Shown: positions 1 through 12,789, counted from the first letter of the stretch. The stretch: 64,000 nt of DNA from Acanthosoma haemorrhoidale (GCA_930367205.1 OV884009.1:84651189-84715188); one strand, 5' to 3'. A program made the numbers and translations. Notes: generated by a model from the letters alone, not told the origin.

Positions 1-155
1 GTATTGTTTAAAAATGGAATATATGTGTTGTATGAATTAAAATAGCATGACTAGAGCTGTCCCACTACTTTTGTAATTAAATAATTACACAATGTTTTAA
101 TAACATAATAAGGTATTTTAATATAATGGGTACTTTAAAAAGTGAAAGGCGTTTA

Positions 156-187
<32 letters not shown>

Positions 188-260
188 AATTGTTACTAAC
201 CAGTTGACTTCTCACATCCATTTCAATAAAAGATTCAGTAATTACCTTGCATATTTCTAG
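1..260. other. Legumain intron sequence at window edge
   Basis: No exon seen. It holds a long A run at about 161-189, which could be a retroposon tail or simple AT sequence. The branch and acceptor region of the exon at 261 is at the right edge. Confidence 0.6.
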
Positions 261-379
261 TTTTAGTAAGTACAGCATCAGCACCTGATGAGTCATCTTA
301 TGCATGGTATTGTGAAAATAACTTGGATACGTGCTTGGGAGATCTTTACAGTCTATCATGGATAGAAAGAATGGAAAAG
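261..379 (+). CDS. LGMN: Legumain internal exon (protease-domain end)
   Basis: Follows acceptor ..TTTCTAG and ends before donor GTATTC. It starts with two bases of a split codon, then 39 codons: LVSTASAPDESSYAWYC and onward to SWIERMEK. The TASAPDESSYA stretch aligns with the legumain segment TTAANPRESSYA that lines the S1 pocket. No stop in frame. Confidence 0.87.
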
Positions 380-3300
380 GTATTCATTTTAAAAAATGGA
401 TTGTATAATAAAATATAATTTTAACAAATTTACCATATTTATATGAACATAAACTCTCAAAGCTGAAACTCTATTTTTTTTTCCAATTCCTGTGAGCTGT
501 GTTTTGTTTTTTTCTCAATCAACTAAGTTCAAAAAAAAGGTTTGCAACTTTAAGTGAACCAGTGTTTTGCAGTACAGTTCCACTCCATGCCCCGATAATT
601 ATTAATCCAGAAAATAAATCCAGCTCAAGGAAAATTAATAAAGAGTTATTAATCAATTAAATATTAATCAAAAATATATAACTTTCTATCATTTTATAAT
701 ATAAAATACTACATTACACTAGATTATTGAATTAAAGGTTTGGACTTCCTGATTAATAATATGTAATATGTGTTGGGGCTAAAGGGGACTGTAGTCACAT
801 AAAATCATTAATACTGTCATCAGAAATGCATTTACATTGGTTTTTGCAACCTCAGTTACAAAGTCCAGAACAGACAGGAAAAGACACACAGGTTTCTGAT
901 ATTGGGGGGGGGGGTAGGATTTCTTATTTTGCAAACAATTAATAAGGTTTTTTATTAATAATTTTTTTTTTAAGTCCTAATGCCCACAAATAAAATCTTC
1001 CTTACAATTATTTCTATTATTATATTGTATTGTTGTATTTATTATTAATTAGCTAAATAAAACAGCACTAAGGAACTATTTTTTTATAAAAAAAACACCA
1101 GAAAAAAAATCAGAATCCACTACACACTGTAAAAACAGCAATAAATTTCAAATCAGATACAAATAAAATTTTGTAGCATACAAACAATAAATATTATTGT
1201 TCAAATTAATAAATAACAAGACTAATGATAAATTAATTTAGCATTGAAACTGTATGTTGTAAATTGTAATTATTAAAAAAAATGATCTCACCAATAGGTC
1301 AAAGCCCAGTAACAAATCGTTGTACAGCACAAATTAATATTAAAGAAAACCTGTAAAAAAAACTTAACTATACTATGATTAGTTAGTTGGTTATTATTAC
1401 ACAGGTTGCAAGTTTATTTTTGCTACTTTAATTATTATTATGATAATTTTTACCAAAGAAAACTAGTGTGGGATAATTTATATTTTAAATTATGAATTTC
1501 ATTCACAAAAAACAATTAAAAAATATATTTTATTTGAATAACAAGTGATTATTTATTATTTTCTGTTTGATTTTTTGCTAATAAATTTGTATCCAACTTT
1601 CATTTGAATAATAATTTAATAAAAACTAGGAGAGCTTGAATTAATTTGTATCAGAGATGGCCAAAACCTAATAAAAAACATCAAAAGGAAAACCTCATGA
1701 CTACTTGTAAGTCATGTGTAAATCAGATTGATTAACTATTTGTCATTTGTCATCTACTAAATTATAATAATGTTTCTAAAAAATGTTGAGTCTTAACAGT
1801 ACTTAGTTTTTATTCCTGACTAACTATGTTTTACCTATTAGTAATTGTAACTATTCAAAATATTCAATATCAATTGTAAAAAGTTAATATTTATAGCAAA
1901 GTGTGTTATTTATCATCTCTGTTTGAGCTTGAGGAACTATTGGTTAATCTATACTCTATAATCTTACTTCCACTTGCTTTGGAAGCTATTTTTTTAATTT
2001 CTGCATTAGCATTATATTTCTTCTATGTTTATAGCTGAATTCTAGTGAATCTTTGTTCGAGCAATTCAATGCAGTCAGGACCGCAGTGCTTCAAAAAAGC
2101 CATGTGAATTTGTATGGTGATTATAGTGTTGGTTTTTATAAATTTGGATTTCCCTCGGGGCAACAAAATTATAACACCCTGTCTGAGGATATAAATGAAT
2201 ATGAGTGGGTTAGTACTAATATTTATAAGAATTAATTAACATAAAAATAGTTACACTAAATGTTCTAAAAACAAAACAGAAAATAAGATGGCTTTCGTTA
2301 GAGATTTTGTTAGTGTGACAAATCAACATAAAATAATTTTTTTATGAGGCAAGAAATTTGATTTACCTACTGTCTTTTAACTCTGTGCAAGTTAAACAGT
2401 AAGGTACCTACCTGGCCCTAATATTAAAGAATAGACCTGACAGTCTGCGCATGAAAATGGCGATTTCACCTGTTAAGTATAACTATCGGTCAATAGTACA
2501 TTCTGCATGATTAATTTCTTGTAACTTACATCAGAAAAAACGCATGATTTATGTTACATAAACAGATTCTTAAATTATCAAAGATTCTTAAGATTCATTT
2601 ATATTTTGTTCACTGGATTAATACTAGTTTTTAATTAAAAAAAAAAGAGTAGGATTTAGCACAAAAAAAATTTGCTACTACATTAGTTTCTTAAAACAAA
2701 AAAATTTACTCCTCAAAATGACTGATTGTCATAACCTGCTTAGCATATAGGTGCATGCTTGTGTATTAAGAAAAGTATCTTGTACGAGGTATCTTATGTA
2801 CTGCCTATGAAAGTACATTAATCATACATTAAGGGAGGTTATCCGGTGAAGTGGGAATGGTTCGTATGAAATAAAATAGGCTCTCCAAGGTGAAAATCAA
2901 ACTCATAATATTCCAGTCAATGTCAAGTTTTAGGCCAACAATCTAGCGGGCATGGGGATTCCAGCCCCATATTTCGGTTTGATTATACAATGACTTTGAT
3001 TTACTTTAAAATTGAGAATACTTTCTAATTTTTCAGGATGAAATGGGTGTAAACAACAGAGACATTCCAGTCTATTTAGCATACCAGCAAATGGATAAAG
3101 CTAAAAATGAAGAAGAAAAAATAGAAAAGAAAAATAATTTAGAGAAAATAATTCAGGTAACTTATTTGGTTGAGCATTCATTATTACAGTCCAAATAGAT
3201 TATAAGTTACACAGTTAAAAAATAATAAATATTATATCTACTAATTAGCTTTATAATTTTTATTTTATCGCCTCCACAGTACAGGTGAAGGTGTCCTCGT

Positions 3301-6300
3301 ACTGTGGGAGTTTATTTGAATCTACATGTCCCATTCAACTAGGATACTAAATGTATAAATTCATATTTACACCAGTAAGAAATAATTTATACAATTTTTA
3401 AATTATAAAACAACAAATAAACAAACAATGGTGAACAAATGGTGCCATTATCATACAATATACTTATTCTGTAGTGGGTAATAGTTACTTCCTATTCTAC
3501 TGAGTCAGCTTTGTGTAGTAAATTGTGTCAGTGAACTTGTTAAAGTTCTATATTTGTCAAATAGTTTGTTAGTATAATTTTAGTGATTAATTATATTTTT
3601 CTGTCTGTACAGAAGTTTATACCATTATATAAAGTGTTCATAAGTTTGTTCAGTTCTGTCAACCCACCTGTTACTTGATACCACTGCCTAGACTCTAGAC
3701 ACCTTTCATTCCAATGTTAACAGCCTAAAAAAAATCCTGGAGATGTTCAAGAGGAGGCCGGATTCCCCCTACTGGGGAGCCTATCTCCCTACCACCCATA
3801 TTAATACTCTCGTCTTAGTTTGTGTGTTTCTGTTGTCATGTTTCCCATGTTTACTACAAATCCTCTAATCCAATGTATAAATTAATCCCCTTGACTTTAC
3901 ATTTTAATAAACTTCTTTGAGTGTCTTCTATCAGTGGGTCATGTATGTCGGGATTAGTCAGTTTGGCAGAAGGTCAAATGTCAATGTACATGTCTATACA
4001 ATTCCTGTATTACTAGTTCTCTCTCACATTATTAGCTGATGGGTGTATCCAGTCAGCAAAATGTCTGTTATGTTCTTATCATTCACCGAAAAATTTTCAA
4101 ATGCTTCTTCCGCATAATAATGTATACTTCTTAGGCTGCTGCTTTGATTATTATAATGGTTAACATACACACAGCTCCAAATGATACTTCCCTGTATCCT
4201 TTTATAACTTTTATTGCCTTACTCAAACCTGTTCTATTTTCTTTCATCTTAGTATTTAATTAAGTGTATTATCAGTCAGTAGCATGTAAGTCTTTAATGG
4301 TAATATTGCCCCTATGTATATTATTGCCAGGATGACTCCATTTAATCCCCAACCCAATTTAGAAAATGTCAATATTCTATAAAAACTCATAGATAATTTT
4401 ATTTGTAGATAATTGAAATGTGGTACCAATTTCAATCTTCAATAGTCAAATTATTGAAATTCAACAGTCAATAGAAAATTATTTAACATATTTGAATAAT
4501 TACAGAATCGACGTTTTGGGGACAAACTGATAAGTAACATTATTCACAACCTCACTGATGGAAATTTTGATTTGAAAATGGACTTGGAAACAAAAATATA
4601 TCCACTAAGTGAAAGTATATTTGACTGCTATAAGTCAATAGTTACTGAATTCCAAAAAAGCTGTTTTGAAATTTTTAAAGTAAGCCAAAACTTATGATTT
4701 ATAAATATACAAAATTTATTAATTTAAATTCATGTTTTCATGTTACCATGTGGATGTTACAAGTATTGCAGGATATTATGCAAGTATTTCTATAAAAAAA
4801 TTAACTTATATCATCTACTCATTAACTTATATCATTTAATTAAGTAATGAGTTCTACTCATGTTGATATAAAAAATATTTTTATACACAAAAATACATAC
4901 AGTATTTTTAGTGAATTTATCATAAAATATCTCCTTAAAAATACCATCTTACTTAAATGACCTTTTATTCATAACCTTATCCGAATACCATTACATACAT
5001 CTCATTCATCCAATGTCTGCCATAAAACAGTCTCCTCCAGCTGTTCGTTTATAGTAAGCCCCACTAGCCTATTTAACTCCATTCCCATTAATATCTGACT
5101 CTCTCATTTAATTCCAATATTTAAATTAAGACTCTTCTTGTCCCTTCTTCCATGTTATAGGACAATACATGTTATCTTATTTTTACCTTTATCTGTTACT
5201 TAAATATTATTTTCATGATTAACCCATTATTTAAACCACATGCATAAATATTTTTAGCAATAATCATTAGTTGTGGTATGTTATTCCACCTTCTCAATTT
5301 TAATTCTTATTTGATAAAGAGAAAAGATAGTGACAGCGCTTGGATTTTTATCTATGTTCACATGCCTTTTTAACTAGGCAATTCCATATTGTAGCCATGT
5401 CCCTATCATTTCTTTTTAGTGGGTCATTACTTTCTGAAAACATTGTGAATTGTATTTTTTTTAAGGGTGAATATGGTGTAATCATTTTTAAAACACTTTT
5501 GAGGCCTTGATTGCTTTTAGCAGCATTATAAAAATTATAAGTTACAATATGTAATCTTACTGATTAATTTTTAATACATAAAATATATAGAAACAGAAGA
5601 AATAATAATCGGAAAAAAGTATTTATTGAATTCTCTATGAGGTGGCTAGAAGCTGTATTAAAGACAAGTAATTAGTGCTCGGTATTAGCAGTGATACTGT
5701 AAGAATAAATTATTTGTACTGATTAAAAAATTCAATAAACACTTTTTTTAACATTTAAATTTTTTCATAAATTCCTACAGATCTTTATCATTTATATTCA
5801 CTTTCAAATTAAATTAAGTTCAATAACACCGATCAAGAATGTATTATTTATATGCACCATATGGTGGATCTCCATATAAAGAAAAAGAAAACTGCAATTT
5901 ATCGCTGACTATCATCAATTGTGACTGATTGTAAAAAGGTGATATATGTGTTTCTGATCAACAACTGATGATAGCAAAATTTTATATGGCGTTAAATGAA
6001 AATTAATCAAAGCATATCATAAATTCAAGATACACCAAATTACGCATGTAATTAAGTAAAGTTTAATGTAGATTTGATGCAAGGTAAGAAAACTTTACTC
6101 ATTTAGGCTGGATTTTGAGCTAGTTAACAATTAATAAGTAAAGGAAATACATGCTTAAGACATAATGCAAAAAATATAAGTTACTTATGAAGCATTAGGA
6201 ACCATAAATGTGAAATTCAGACATAACAAATGTATTACAGATGAAATAATGGTAGAACCACTAGATAAATAAATAGCTTATAAGAGTGTATATTCTCAAA

Positions 6301-8064
6301 GAAAAATGATGAAAGAGAAGGTCATAAAAAAAGAGCACTCACTACAATGATGAGAAATGCAAATTAATACTATTAATTGTATTGGGAAATGAAAAGTCCT
6401 CAAGTTAAAGCAAAATTAGGTTTCAAAAGGATAAAACATATATTTTGTTACCAGTTAGGGGTATTCTTCCATATATATATATGCACAGATAAAAATATCA
6501 ATCAAAATTAATCCTATTAATATGAAAGAGTGTAAATACTATTTTAAATAACTTATAAACCATTAATAGTGGACGAAGATGAAATAGGAGAATGTTAAAA
6601 AATGGTAAAGCAACAGAACCTGGAGTAATAAATATAGAATTTTAGACATACATAGCGGGAATTTTATTTTATTTTTTTTCTGGTATGCATTGTAATAAAT
6701 TAATTTCTAAAATACACTTTTATTTATAAAAAATATGTAAAATAAAATATTTAATGTGGGTATAAAACATGAAATTCTCCTTTAAAAATAATAAAATTGA
6801 ATAACAATGCTTAATATTCTTGGTAATGATAATATAAAATGTATTTTAATGAAAATTGTCAATGTGCCCTCCACCTTGGGTACGGCACTCCCTTGTCCTT
6901 TCCAACACGGCACGCTACAAGGACCTCTGCCTAATTAGTCCATATTTTGTTGCATTTTTTAATTATTCTTATGCTGCTTTTTCAAAAAATGAATATTTAA
7001 AAATTATCACCTAGAGTGATAGAGCACTAGCTCTTTTTACACAGACCTCAATTATTGGAATAGATCCTTTTGGTATTAGGTGACCAACTTACATTAGTGT
7101 ATTTTACTCCACATAATTGTTTTACAAAACTGGAGGCAAATCTCAGTTTATTCTGTTACTGACCTCAACTTAATTAACATGTGCTTAAGCTTATTAAACA
7201 AGCATTGTTTTTCTAGGGAATCTCTTGTCCCATAGGAGGCTGTTAAAAAAAACAAAACACTAATAATCCATGATTTTACAAAAAACAGAACTTGGTGTAA
7301 TTTAGCCACTTGAAAGCCCCTTCAAGTAGTTTTACCAAAGACAAACTCTATTTACTTTTGAAGGTAATGCTATCTAGTCTACGATGTTGCTATTGGGAAT
7401 TACCTAACTTAAATAATTTTTTAGTTACCGCTCCCTAATCATCAAAAAACGTGACAACCTAAAAAAAATCCAAAATTTAAATTGCTTAATTAAATTTAAA
7501 ATACTTCTTCCCTGTTTTGGATTGGACCATAGCCCTAAATAACGTTTCTGTTGTATTTGAGATCTAATATCAGGAAGTGATCTTCCTTAAGTTTCGTACA
7601 TCATTTGTGTTACACCTTGTATACAGCCCACTCATGCCTTTCTACCCATTATGTTTGATGTCTAATCCCTTTGCCATCATTTTACCGGTAAGGGTGTAGA
7701 TCAAACAGTATCAATATTACCATGAGAACCAGCAAGATAATGAAACCTATTGAAGAATATATAATTATATATATCAGTTATTATATATTTATTTTTAAAT
7801 ATATTTATATATAGATAGAGAGATATATGTATATCGATCTGGTAGATTAGCTCAAAATCTTAATATAAAACTCACTTTGTGTTTTAATGTAATTCCTTGT
7901 TTTTTATTAATGATACTATTTTATTGTTTTAGAATACATATTTCTTACAACATACATTCAAACTTGCAAATGTATGTGTGAAAGGACTTTATCAACAAAA
8001 AATGATACAGGCAATTCAGTCCGTTTGTAATGGAATGAATGGAAGTGATATGTTAATTATCTAG
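261..8064 (+). CDS. LGMN: Legumain (asparaginyl endopeptidase), 3' part, five exons
   Basis: Family C13 cysteine protease that cleaves after Asn in lysosomes or, in some arthropods, the gut. Five exons (261-379, 2035-2208, 3037-3156, 4506-4679, 7933-8064) join in frame. The first reads SSYAWYCENN then LGDLYSLSWIE, matching the SSYACYYDE and LGDWYSVNWME stretch of animal legumains just after the catalytic Cys. The second has KSHVNLYG (family TSHVMQYG). The last three form the C-terminal prodomain. Its four family cysteines are visible in FDCYK, KSCFEIF, NVCVKG and SVCNG. The catalytic His and Cys and the signal peptide lie left of the window, so activity cannot be judged. The gene converges on atlastin. 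An AATAAA lies at 8174-8179. Identity is from remembered family motifs; exon limits are hand-read. Confidence 0.87.
560..830 (-). repeat. Dispersed repeat family, copy 1
   Basis: Minus-strand sequence shares the order AGCCCCA, a spacer, ATTATTAATCAG, then an AT-rich stretch ending TTAATTTTC, with copies near 12790-12990 and 16560-16990. It sits in a legumain intron. Limits are approximate and copies are diverged. Confidence 0.4.
2035..2208 (+). CDS. LGMN: Legumain internal exon
   Basis: 58 codons, phase 0 at both ends, between acceptor TTTATAG and donor GTTAGT. It begins LNSSESLFEQFNAV and contains KSHVNLYGDYSVGFYKFGF, matching the family segment ETLHKQY to SHVMQYGNKTIS. This is the link between the protease domain and the activation peptide. 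The open frame runs a few codons into the intron, which is not coding. Confidence 0.85.
2209..3036. other. Legumain intron, no gene seen
   Basis: AT-rich. A more GC-rich patch at 2820-2990 (AGGGAGGTTATCCGG, then GGGCATGGGG) looks like an old insertion, but I could not assign it. Confidence 0.5.
3037..3156 (+). CDS. LGMN: Legumain internal exon (activation peptide)
   Basis: 40 codons between TTTTTCAG and GTAACT, phase 0. It reads NNRDIPVYLAYQQM, which aligns with the family DVPLTIMKRKLM segment, then a Lys/Glu-rich helix ending LEKIIQ. In mammals this region is removed on activation at low pH. The family cleavage Asn may be one of the asparagines here, but I cannot say which. Confidence 0.82.
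3157..4505. other. Legumain intron, no gene seen
   Basis: No open frame over 60 codons. A GC-richer patch at 3700-3800 (GAGGAGGCCGGATTCC) suggests degraded repeat material. It is unassigned. Confidence 0.5.
4506..4679 (+). CDS. LGMN: Legumain internal exon (prodomain)
   Basis: 58 codons between AATTACAG and donor GTAAGC, phase 0. It encodes helical prodomain sequence NRRFGDKLISNIIHNL, then SIFDCYKSIV and FQKSCFEIFK. The two Cys align with those in family GHSCYPEA and THCFNW. The prodomain caps the active site in the zymogen. Confidence 0.82.
4985..5165 (+). mobile_element. LINE tail fragment (same family as 52930-54140)
   Basis: Inside the longest legumain intron. It resembles the end of the LINE at 54060-54120: the segment read as LFNSIPINI matches LWNSIPINT there, followed by the same TCTCTCATTTAATT-like bases. 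Stops interrupt it. This is only the last part of a non-LTR ORF2. Confidence 0.4.
5170..7932. other. Rest of legumain intron, no gene seen
   Basis: AT-rich, with no frame over 60 codons and no recognisable element. It has TA-rich microsatellite-like stretches near 6468-6482 and 7740-7840. Confidence 0.5.
7933..8064 (+). CDS. LGMN: Legumain last exon (prodomain end)
   Basis: 43 codons and TAG after acceptor TTGTTTTAG. It reads NTYFLQHTFKLANVCVKG and ends SVCNGMNGSDMLII. The two Cys match the last two prodomain cysteines of the family (LVNLCEKP and MDHVCLGHY). A damaged second copy lies at 30258-30377. The intron before it is 3.25 kb, far longer than the others. Confidence 0.82.
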   Translation, partial: NTYFLQHTFKLANVCVKGLYQQKMIQAIQSVCNGMNGSDMLII

Positions 8065-9703
8065 AAGACCCATACTTCTGATATTTGCAAGATGAAGATA
8101 ATAAGGTCTTTCATAAATAATTAACAAAAATATTTTATTTATTTATTCCCATACCTGATAAAAGATTAATGACAATAAATTTACTACATATAACATCCTT
8201 TTGAATGATAAACCTCTTTGATTTTCTATGTTGAGCGATTATTTAATGTTATGGACCAATATATGAAGTAAAATAAGAAGAAAAAAGCTATTTTCTGAAA
8301 AATAAACATTTATCCGACTAACATTTCAACAATCCTTAATACTAATATTGGTTTACAGTCACAGAAATAGCTTCTTTTTTTGGACAAATGTTTAAGAAAT
8401 AGTTTGGTTTATGAAAAACATTTTATGAATTGACTATATAATTCAACAAAAATATATATTAGATACTGTTTGGTTGTGTGTGTGTGTCCGCGCTAGTTTG
8501 TGTGTGTAAATGAATGTGTTGTGTTCTTAATAACAAAAAGTCACGTATATGTATATTTACAAGGAAACAGCATTTTACAATACATACGGCATTTCAGATA
8601 AAAAATATGTTCTAGTTTTGGTATATGAATAACTTCATTTCATGGCATGATTTAAGTATATTGCTTTGTGGGATCGTTTGGTGAATACATGGATTTATAT
8701 CTATATATTCACCTACCTGACTTGATGAGCACACCTTACCCTACAGTTCTAATAAAAATATTTTGAATATAATCATTTAACGTTATGTTAATAGAATTAA
8801 ACAGTATACAAATAATGGGATGACAATTTATTTAAACTGCTCGAGCTTGATTACTGTAATATACTCAACAAAAGGCATTTCTTAGGATTAAAACTAAAAT
8901 AGATAAATTGATCAGCTTAACACTGAATTAATGATTCAACACTATGTTCCTTTCTACTCTCACAAAGGTGTTTTGTGTTGACCAATGAAAGGGTAGCTGT
9001 TCATAAAAAAGAAAAAGTAATAGTAATCTGGTAATCTGAAAATGTGATATGATGAAGACTTATGTTAAACAAATTTTAATGATAATAAAGATTAAGACAC
9101 AAATATATATAGTTGATATTACAGAAAATTACTACAATTTAAAACAAAAATGCTGCAGTATTTCATTTTTATATTGTTGTTATATATACACATACAATTA
9201 AATATACCACTAAAAAATTCAACTAGAAATAAATTTAGACAATAAAAATACTATTGAAAAAAGGAAGCAGTAAAATTTATATAATAGCATTTGTATAAGT
9301 TAAAAAAATAAATATGCCTATGTCCTACAATTGCACACATGGTCATATCCATAAGACTAACTTGAATAACTGCTAATGAAGAAGAAATGGCTTTTTACAC
9401 AACAGCTGGTTAGCCATATCAAGAAAGATAACAGAAGCGATTCTGAATTTTAAATAAAAAACAACACAAAAAATAAAAAACAAACAAATGTTACTGTTCT
9501 ACATTTCGATGATATCCTTGGTATTCTTCAATAAGAAATTAAATTAATGTTAAAAGCAAATATGCCAATTAATTTTATTGCTGCTGAATGTTCTCTGGAA
9601 GACAATAATTAATGCATATATTGCAAAGAAAATTTCATTTTTGGCACAACCGCAATCATAGCCAATTCTCACAAATATATAAACACATTTTCATGATCAT
9701 TAA

Positions 9704-9777
9704 TGGTAGGTACTAACTTAGCAATGTTAAGTTAGTAGGTAGTTAAGTAAATGGTAGGTACTAACTTAGCAATGTTA
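9704..9777. repeat. Short tandem duplication
   Basis: The motif TGGTAGGTACTAACTTAGCA followed by ATGTTA occurs at 9704 and again about 48 bases later, with AGTTAGTAGGTAGTTAAG between. Copy B has a single diverged version (31935-31960), so the duplication arose in copy A. Confidence 0.7.
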
Positions 9778-9951
9778 CGAAACCAGTTTAGTTTACAATA
9801 TTGACTTTTTGTATGGAAGTTGTAGTCAAAAACATCACATTAAAATAAACCAAACCACTACAAGATGAAGTAAGAAGAAATAGAATGAAAAAAATAAGAG
9901 ATTAATAGTAATAATTATACTACATACTACTATCCTGTACATGCTAGTTTC

Positions 9952-10040
9952 TAGATTATATTATCTTCATTCATGCTATTTTTTATTGTAACTTTCTATG
10001 CACTGAAAATTGTGTCTGCTACAAGGAAGTAATGGTAAGT
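9952..10040 (+). repeat. Extra copy of the 10908-10996 segment
   Basis: The block TAGATTATATTATCTTCAT to CAAGGAAGTAATGGTAAG occurs here and again at 10908-10996. In copy B only the second position (33915-34005) has it, so this is a later local insertion inside copy A. Confidence 0.6.
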
Positions 10041-11235
10041 AATAATTATTATATAGACAGGGAATCATTACAAGTTCTAAATAGACTTACAAACTACAAC
10101 GAGATTCGAAAATTAAGAAAATAACAATTCATAACACTTACTTTATTATATCTCTTTGTTTACATCAATAAGATACAAGTTTGACAATACATGAACAAGA
10201 TAGAAGATATAAGAATAAATACAACTGAAAAGATACAAAATATATTTAACTATAAAAAAATATAAAACATACTAATTTAATGCAAATAAAATTATTTTTA
10301 CCTGAAATTTATTTAACTGACAAGTGAGCAAACCATCATCAATGATAATACTCATTAATATTTTTTTGTAGAGAGCAATACATTTTCTTCAATTTCATTG
10401 GACTAAATATAAGCATGTTTGATGGTAATTTACCTAAGCAAAGTAAGTTTTTAATGTACATTAATAAAAGTAAAAACTAATGTTACCAGAATTCCTCACT
10501 ATTTAAAAATGGTCACTAGGCACACAGTAAGATCACCAAATGTTTTATGCAAAACATTTTTAAAGTTATTAATAGTCAACAGCTGTAGACCAGTGATAGG
10601 ACAGATTTAGTGTAAACATACTCTGAAGCTGGAGAAGTAAATAAAAAAAGGAGGGGATACACTTAGTGATAGGTCCAGTAAATATGAGTTCACACTTTTC
10701 TCCAATACAGCCATGTTTCCATTACATTATCAGTCATTGTAATGGATGCCAAACAAACTTGTTTGACATGATTATTGGATTTTGAGGAGTTTGCCAAAGG
10801 CCAAAAAATAATTATAAAAACTTCTATAGGACCATTGTTTTCAATATGGATGTCATATTTTCTGAAGTTCTCCATTCCTCTATTATATTATCTATGTACA
10901 TACAAGTTTCTAGATTATATTATCTTCATACATGCTATTTTTTATTGTAAAAATTGTTTATTTAAATTGTGTCTGTTACAAGGAAGTAATGGTAAGGATT
11001 TAGATTTGTCCCTCCAATTACTTTGATGTCCAGCACATCTTTACTTATTTTCTATCATGGTATCTCAAGTACCTGAGATTGTTAATTCGTCATTTCCATC
11101 TCTTAGAGGTTTCACATATAATATAGTTAATTATATTAAATTAATTTTAAAATGTTTATTTTAATAAATAAGTCACAAATAAGTTAACACACGCATAAAA
11201 TAATGAACAAACACAAGTAATTTATATTAATTTAC

Positions 11236-11302
11236 ATTTTTCGAAAGTAGTGCGGTAGCTTCATAATTTTCTTCACCAACTCCAATCATATCTCCACTAC
11301 AC
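11236..11302 (-). pseudogene. Decayed duplicate of an atlastin exon
   Basis: Same 67-base length as the working exon at 34399-34465, with acceptor TTTCAG kept and donor GTAAAT instead of GTAAGT. The frame is open: (R)CSGDMIGVGEENYEATALL. Compared with [19 protein letters not shown] it has about nine amino-acid changes in 22 codons, including loss of the Trp in LLWEN. No final atlastin exon follows it. It lies more than 21 kb beyond the functional 3' end, so it is very probably unused. Confidence 0.75.
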
Positions 11303-11550
11303 CTGAAACCATTATTTTTTATTTAACGTGGTTTAATTATGTTTTTATTATTCAACAATTAAATAAATAACCAAATTATTCATTTTATTTTCAGTGTAGT
11401 TAGCATTTCAATAAATTTTTTCACACATTTCATTAAGGATTAAGTTAACAAGGTTTTATTTGAACTTAAAAATATTTAAGTTAAAGATTGCTTTTTCAGA
11501 CTAAGGGCAATGGTTACACATGAAGAATCAGTAATAAAAACAGGCTTGTC

Positions 11551-11748
11551 GTGAACAAAGCCTTATTTCTTCTGATAGTTACCTATGCAGCATCAGCCTG
11601 GGCTGGCAATCTTACCAAGAAATTAAAAGCAGTTATCGGTACAAGCGCAGAGAGGGGTATTGTTGATAATGAGACCAGACAGGAGCAGCTCAACGGAAGC
11701 TCTCTATTTGATTGCATGATGATATCTATGAAAACTAGATATTATTAA
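11551..11748 (+). pseudogene. Possible Jockey-type LINE ORF2 scrap
   Basis: A 65-codon frame starting at GTG. The stretch LLIVTYAASAWAG then LTKKLKAV resembles the segment of non-LTR polymerases read as LTYGAPVWG followed by KLQ. Nothing else of the element is visible nearby. It could be chance. Confidence 0.25.
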
Positions 11749-11816
11749 AATTTTATAGTTATTTTGAATTTCTTTTCTTAATCTAGGATATAAACATATA
11801 TGCACCTAAAACATTA

Positions 11817-12310
11817 CTAGATTAAGTTCTTTCCTTTTACATCCTTTTGAAACAAAACAAAAATAATGGCAGCTGCCATGATTTTCAATTGATATGGAGA
11901 CCACTGGCGTTGGGTAATCCAAAAAAATACAGCAGGCATTAGAGGAATAAAACAAACTACTATAATCAGGTGAAACAAGTAAGGAAATCTAATCAATCCA
12001 AAGTCTACCACAGATATCCCAAATGTTACCAGATAAAAAATTAATAGTAATAATGTTCCAGGTAAGTATACATTGCACAATGTTAAATATTTGTGTCACT
12101 GGATGTACATATTGATTTATATAATCTATAGAAAATATTTATGTCATAAACGTACATATAATAAAATAAACCTGGCTCCACAGCTTGAGCCAGGAATGGT
12201 CTGTTTGTTTGAGAATCGATGAAATGCCTCTCAAATCCTCGGGTTACTGTTTTACATTGATAGTACAACTTCATCATGGTGAAAAACTCTTTGTCGAGAA
12301 GTATTTTACC
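11817..12310 (-). other. Unrecognised possible coding pieces (membrane-like)
   Basis: Two open stretches on the minus strand. The first, about 12310-12175, reads GKILLDKEFFTMMKLYY to FLAQAVEP and ends at a weak donor GTTTAT. The second, 12080-11817, is 87 codons with two or three hydrophobic segments (TLLLLIFYLVTFGISVV; FHLIIVVCFIPLMPAVFF) and a Lys-rich end before TAG. I do not recognise either and cannot show that they splice together. A perfect 8-base inverted repeat (CCTGGCTC/GAGCCAGG, 12172-12195) lies at the end of the first. Confidence 0.25.
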
Positions 12311-12789
12311 AGGGTGAGCCTAAACTTCATTCTTTGCATAGTGTACACACTCACAAAAGATATAAAATTTAATATTTAAACTATTTGATTATTTTTTTTA
12401 AATTGATCTTCATTGAACATATGATTTAACAAATTAAATAAAAGAAAAGAGCAGAAGTACAATCAAGGCTACAGTACATCTTGGCCACAAGATGGTAGAG
12501 TGGTGGTCCCATCTCTCTCCTCAAGCAACACACAAGAGTGAAGGATATGCCTGATCTGCTGTCACAGAGGAGTTTCACTTATGCCAAACTTTTTGCAAAA
12601 GTGTGTCATGATTCTCTTGATTCTCCAGTCTTCATACAGAAGATCATGAACATGAACATCATGACCTTTTTCCTCCAAGTGAGCTTGTAATAACCATCGT
12701 CAGGGTTGAGATATGGCTCTAATTATAACAAATCATTAAAACCGTTCTCTTGAGTTTATTCACAATTTATTTGTAACCCTAGTTTCAAA

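Larger units (their letters stand above)
7940..11500. repeat. Segmental duplication, copy A
   Basis: Long stretches match 30258-34655 in the same order and orientation. They include the legumain last exon, its 3' flank, the block around AGATACTGTTTGG, the block around CCACTACAAGATG, and a 67-base atlastin exon. Copy A lacks the final atlastin exon: the sequence jumps from the equivalent of about 32705 to that of about 33620. It has extra sequence at 8680-9170. It retains the working legumain end. Confidence 0.85.

Noticed and set aside
153..359. 68-codon minus-strand frame at the left edge
   Set aside because: It is the antisense of the legumain exon at 261-379 and runs into a poly-A stretch read as Phe.
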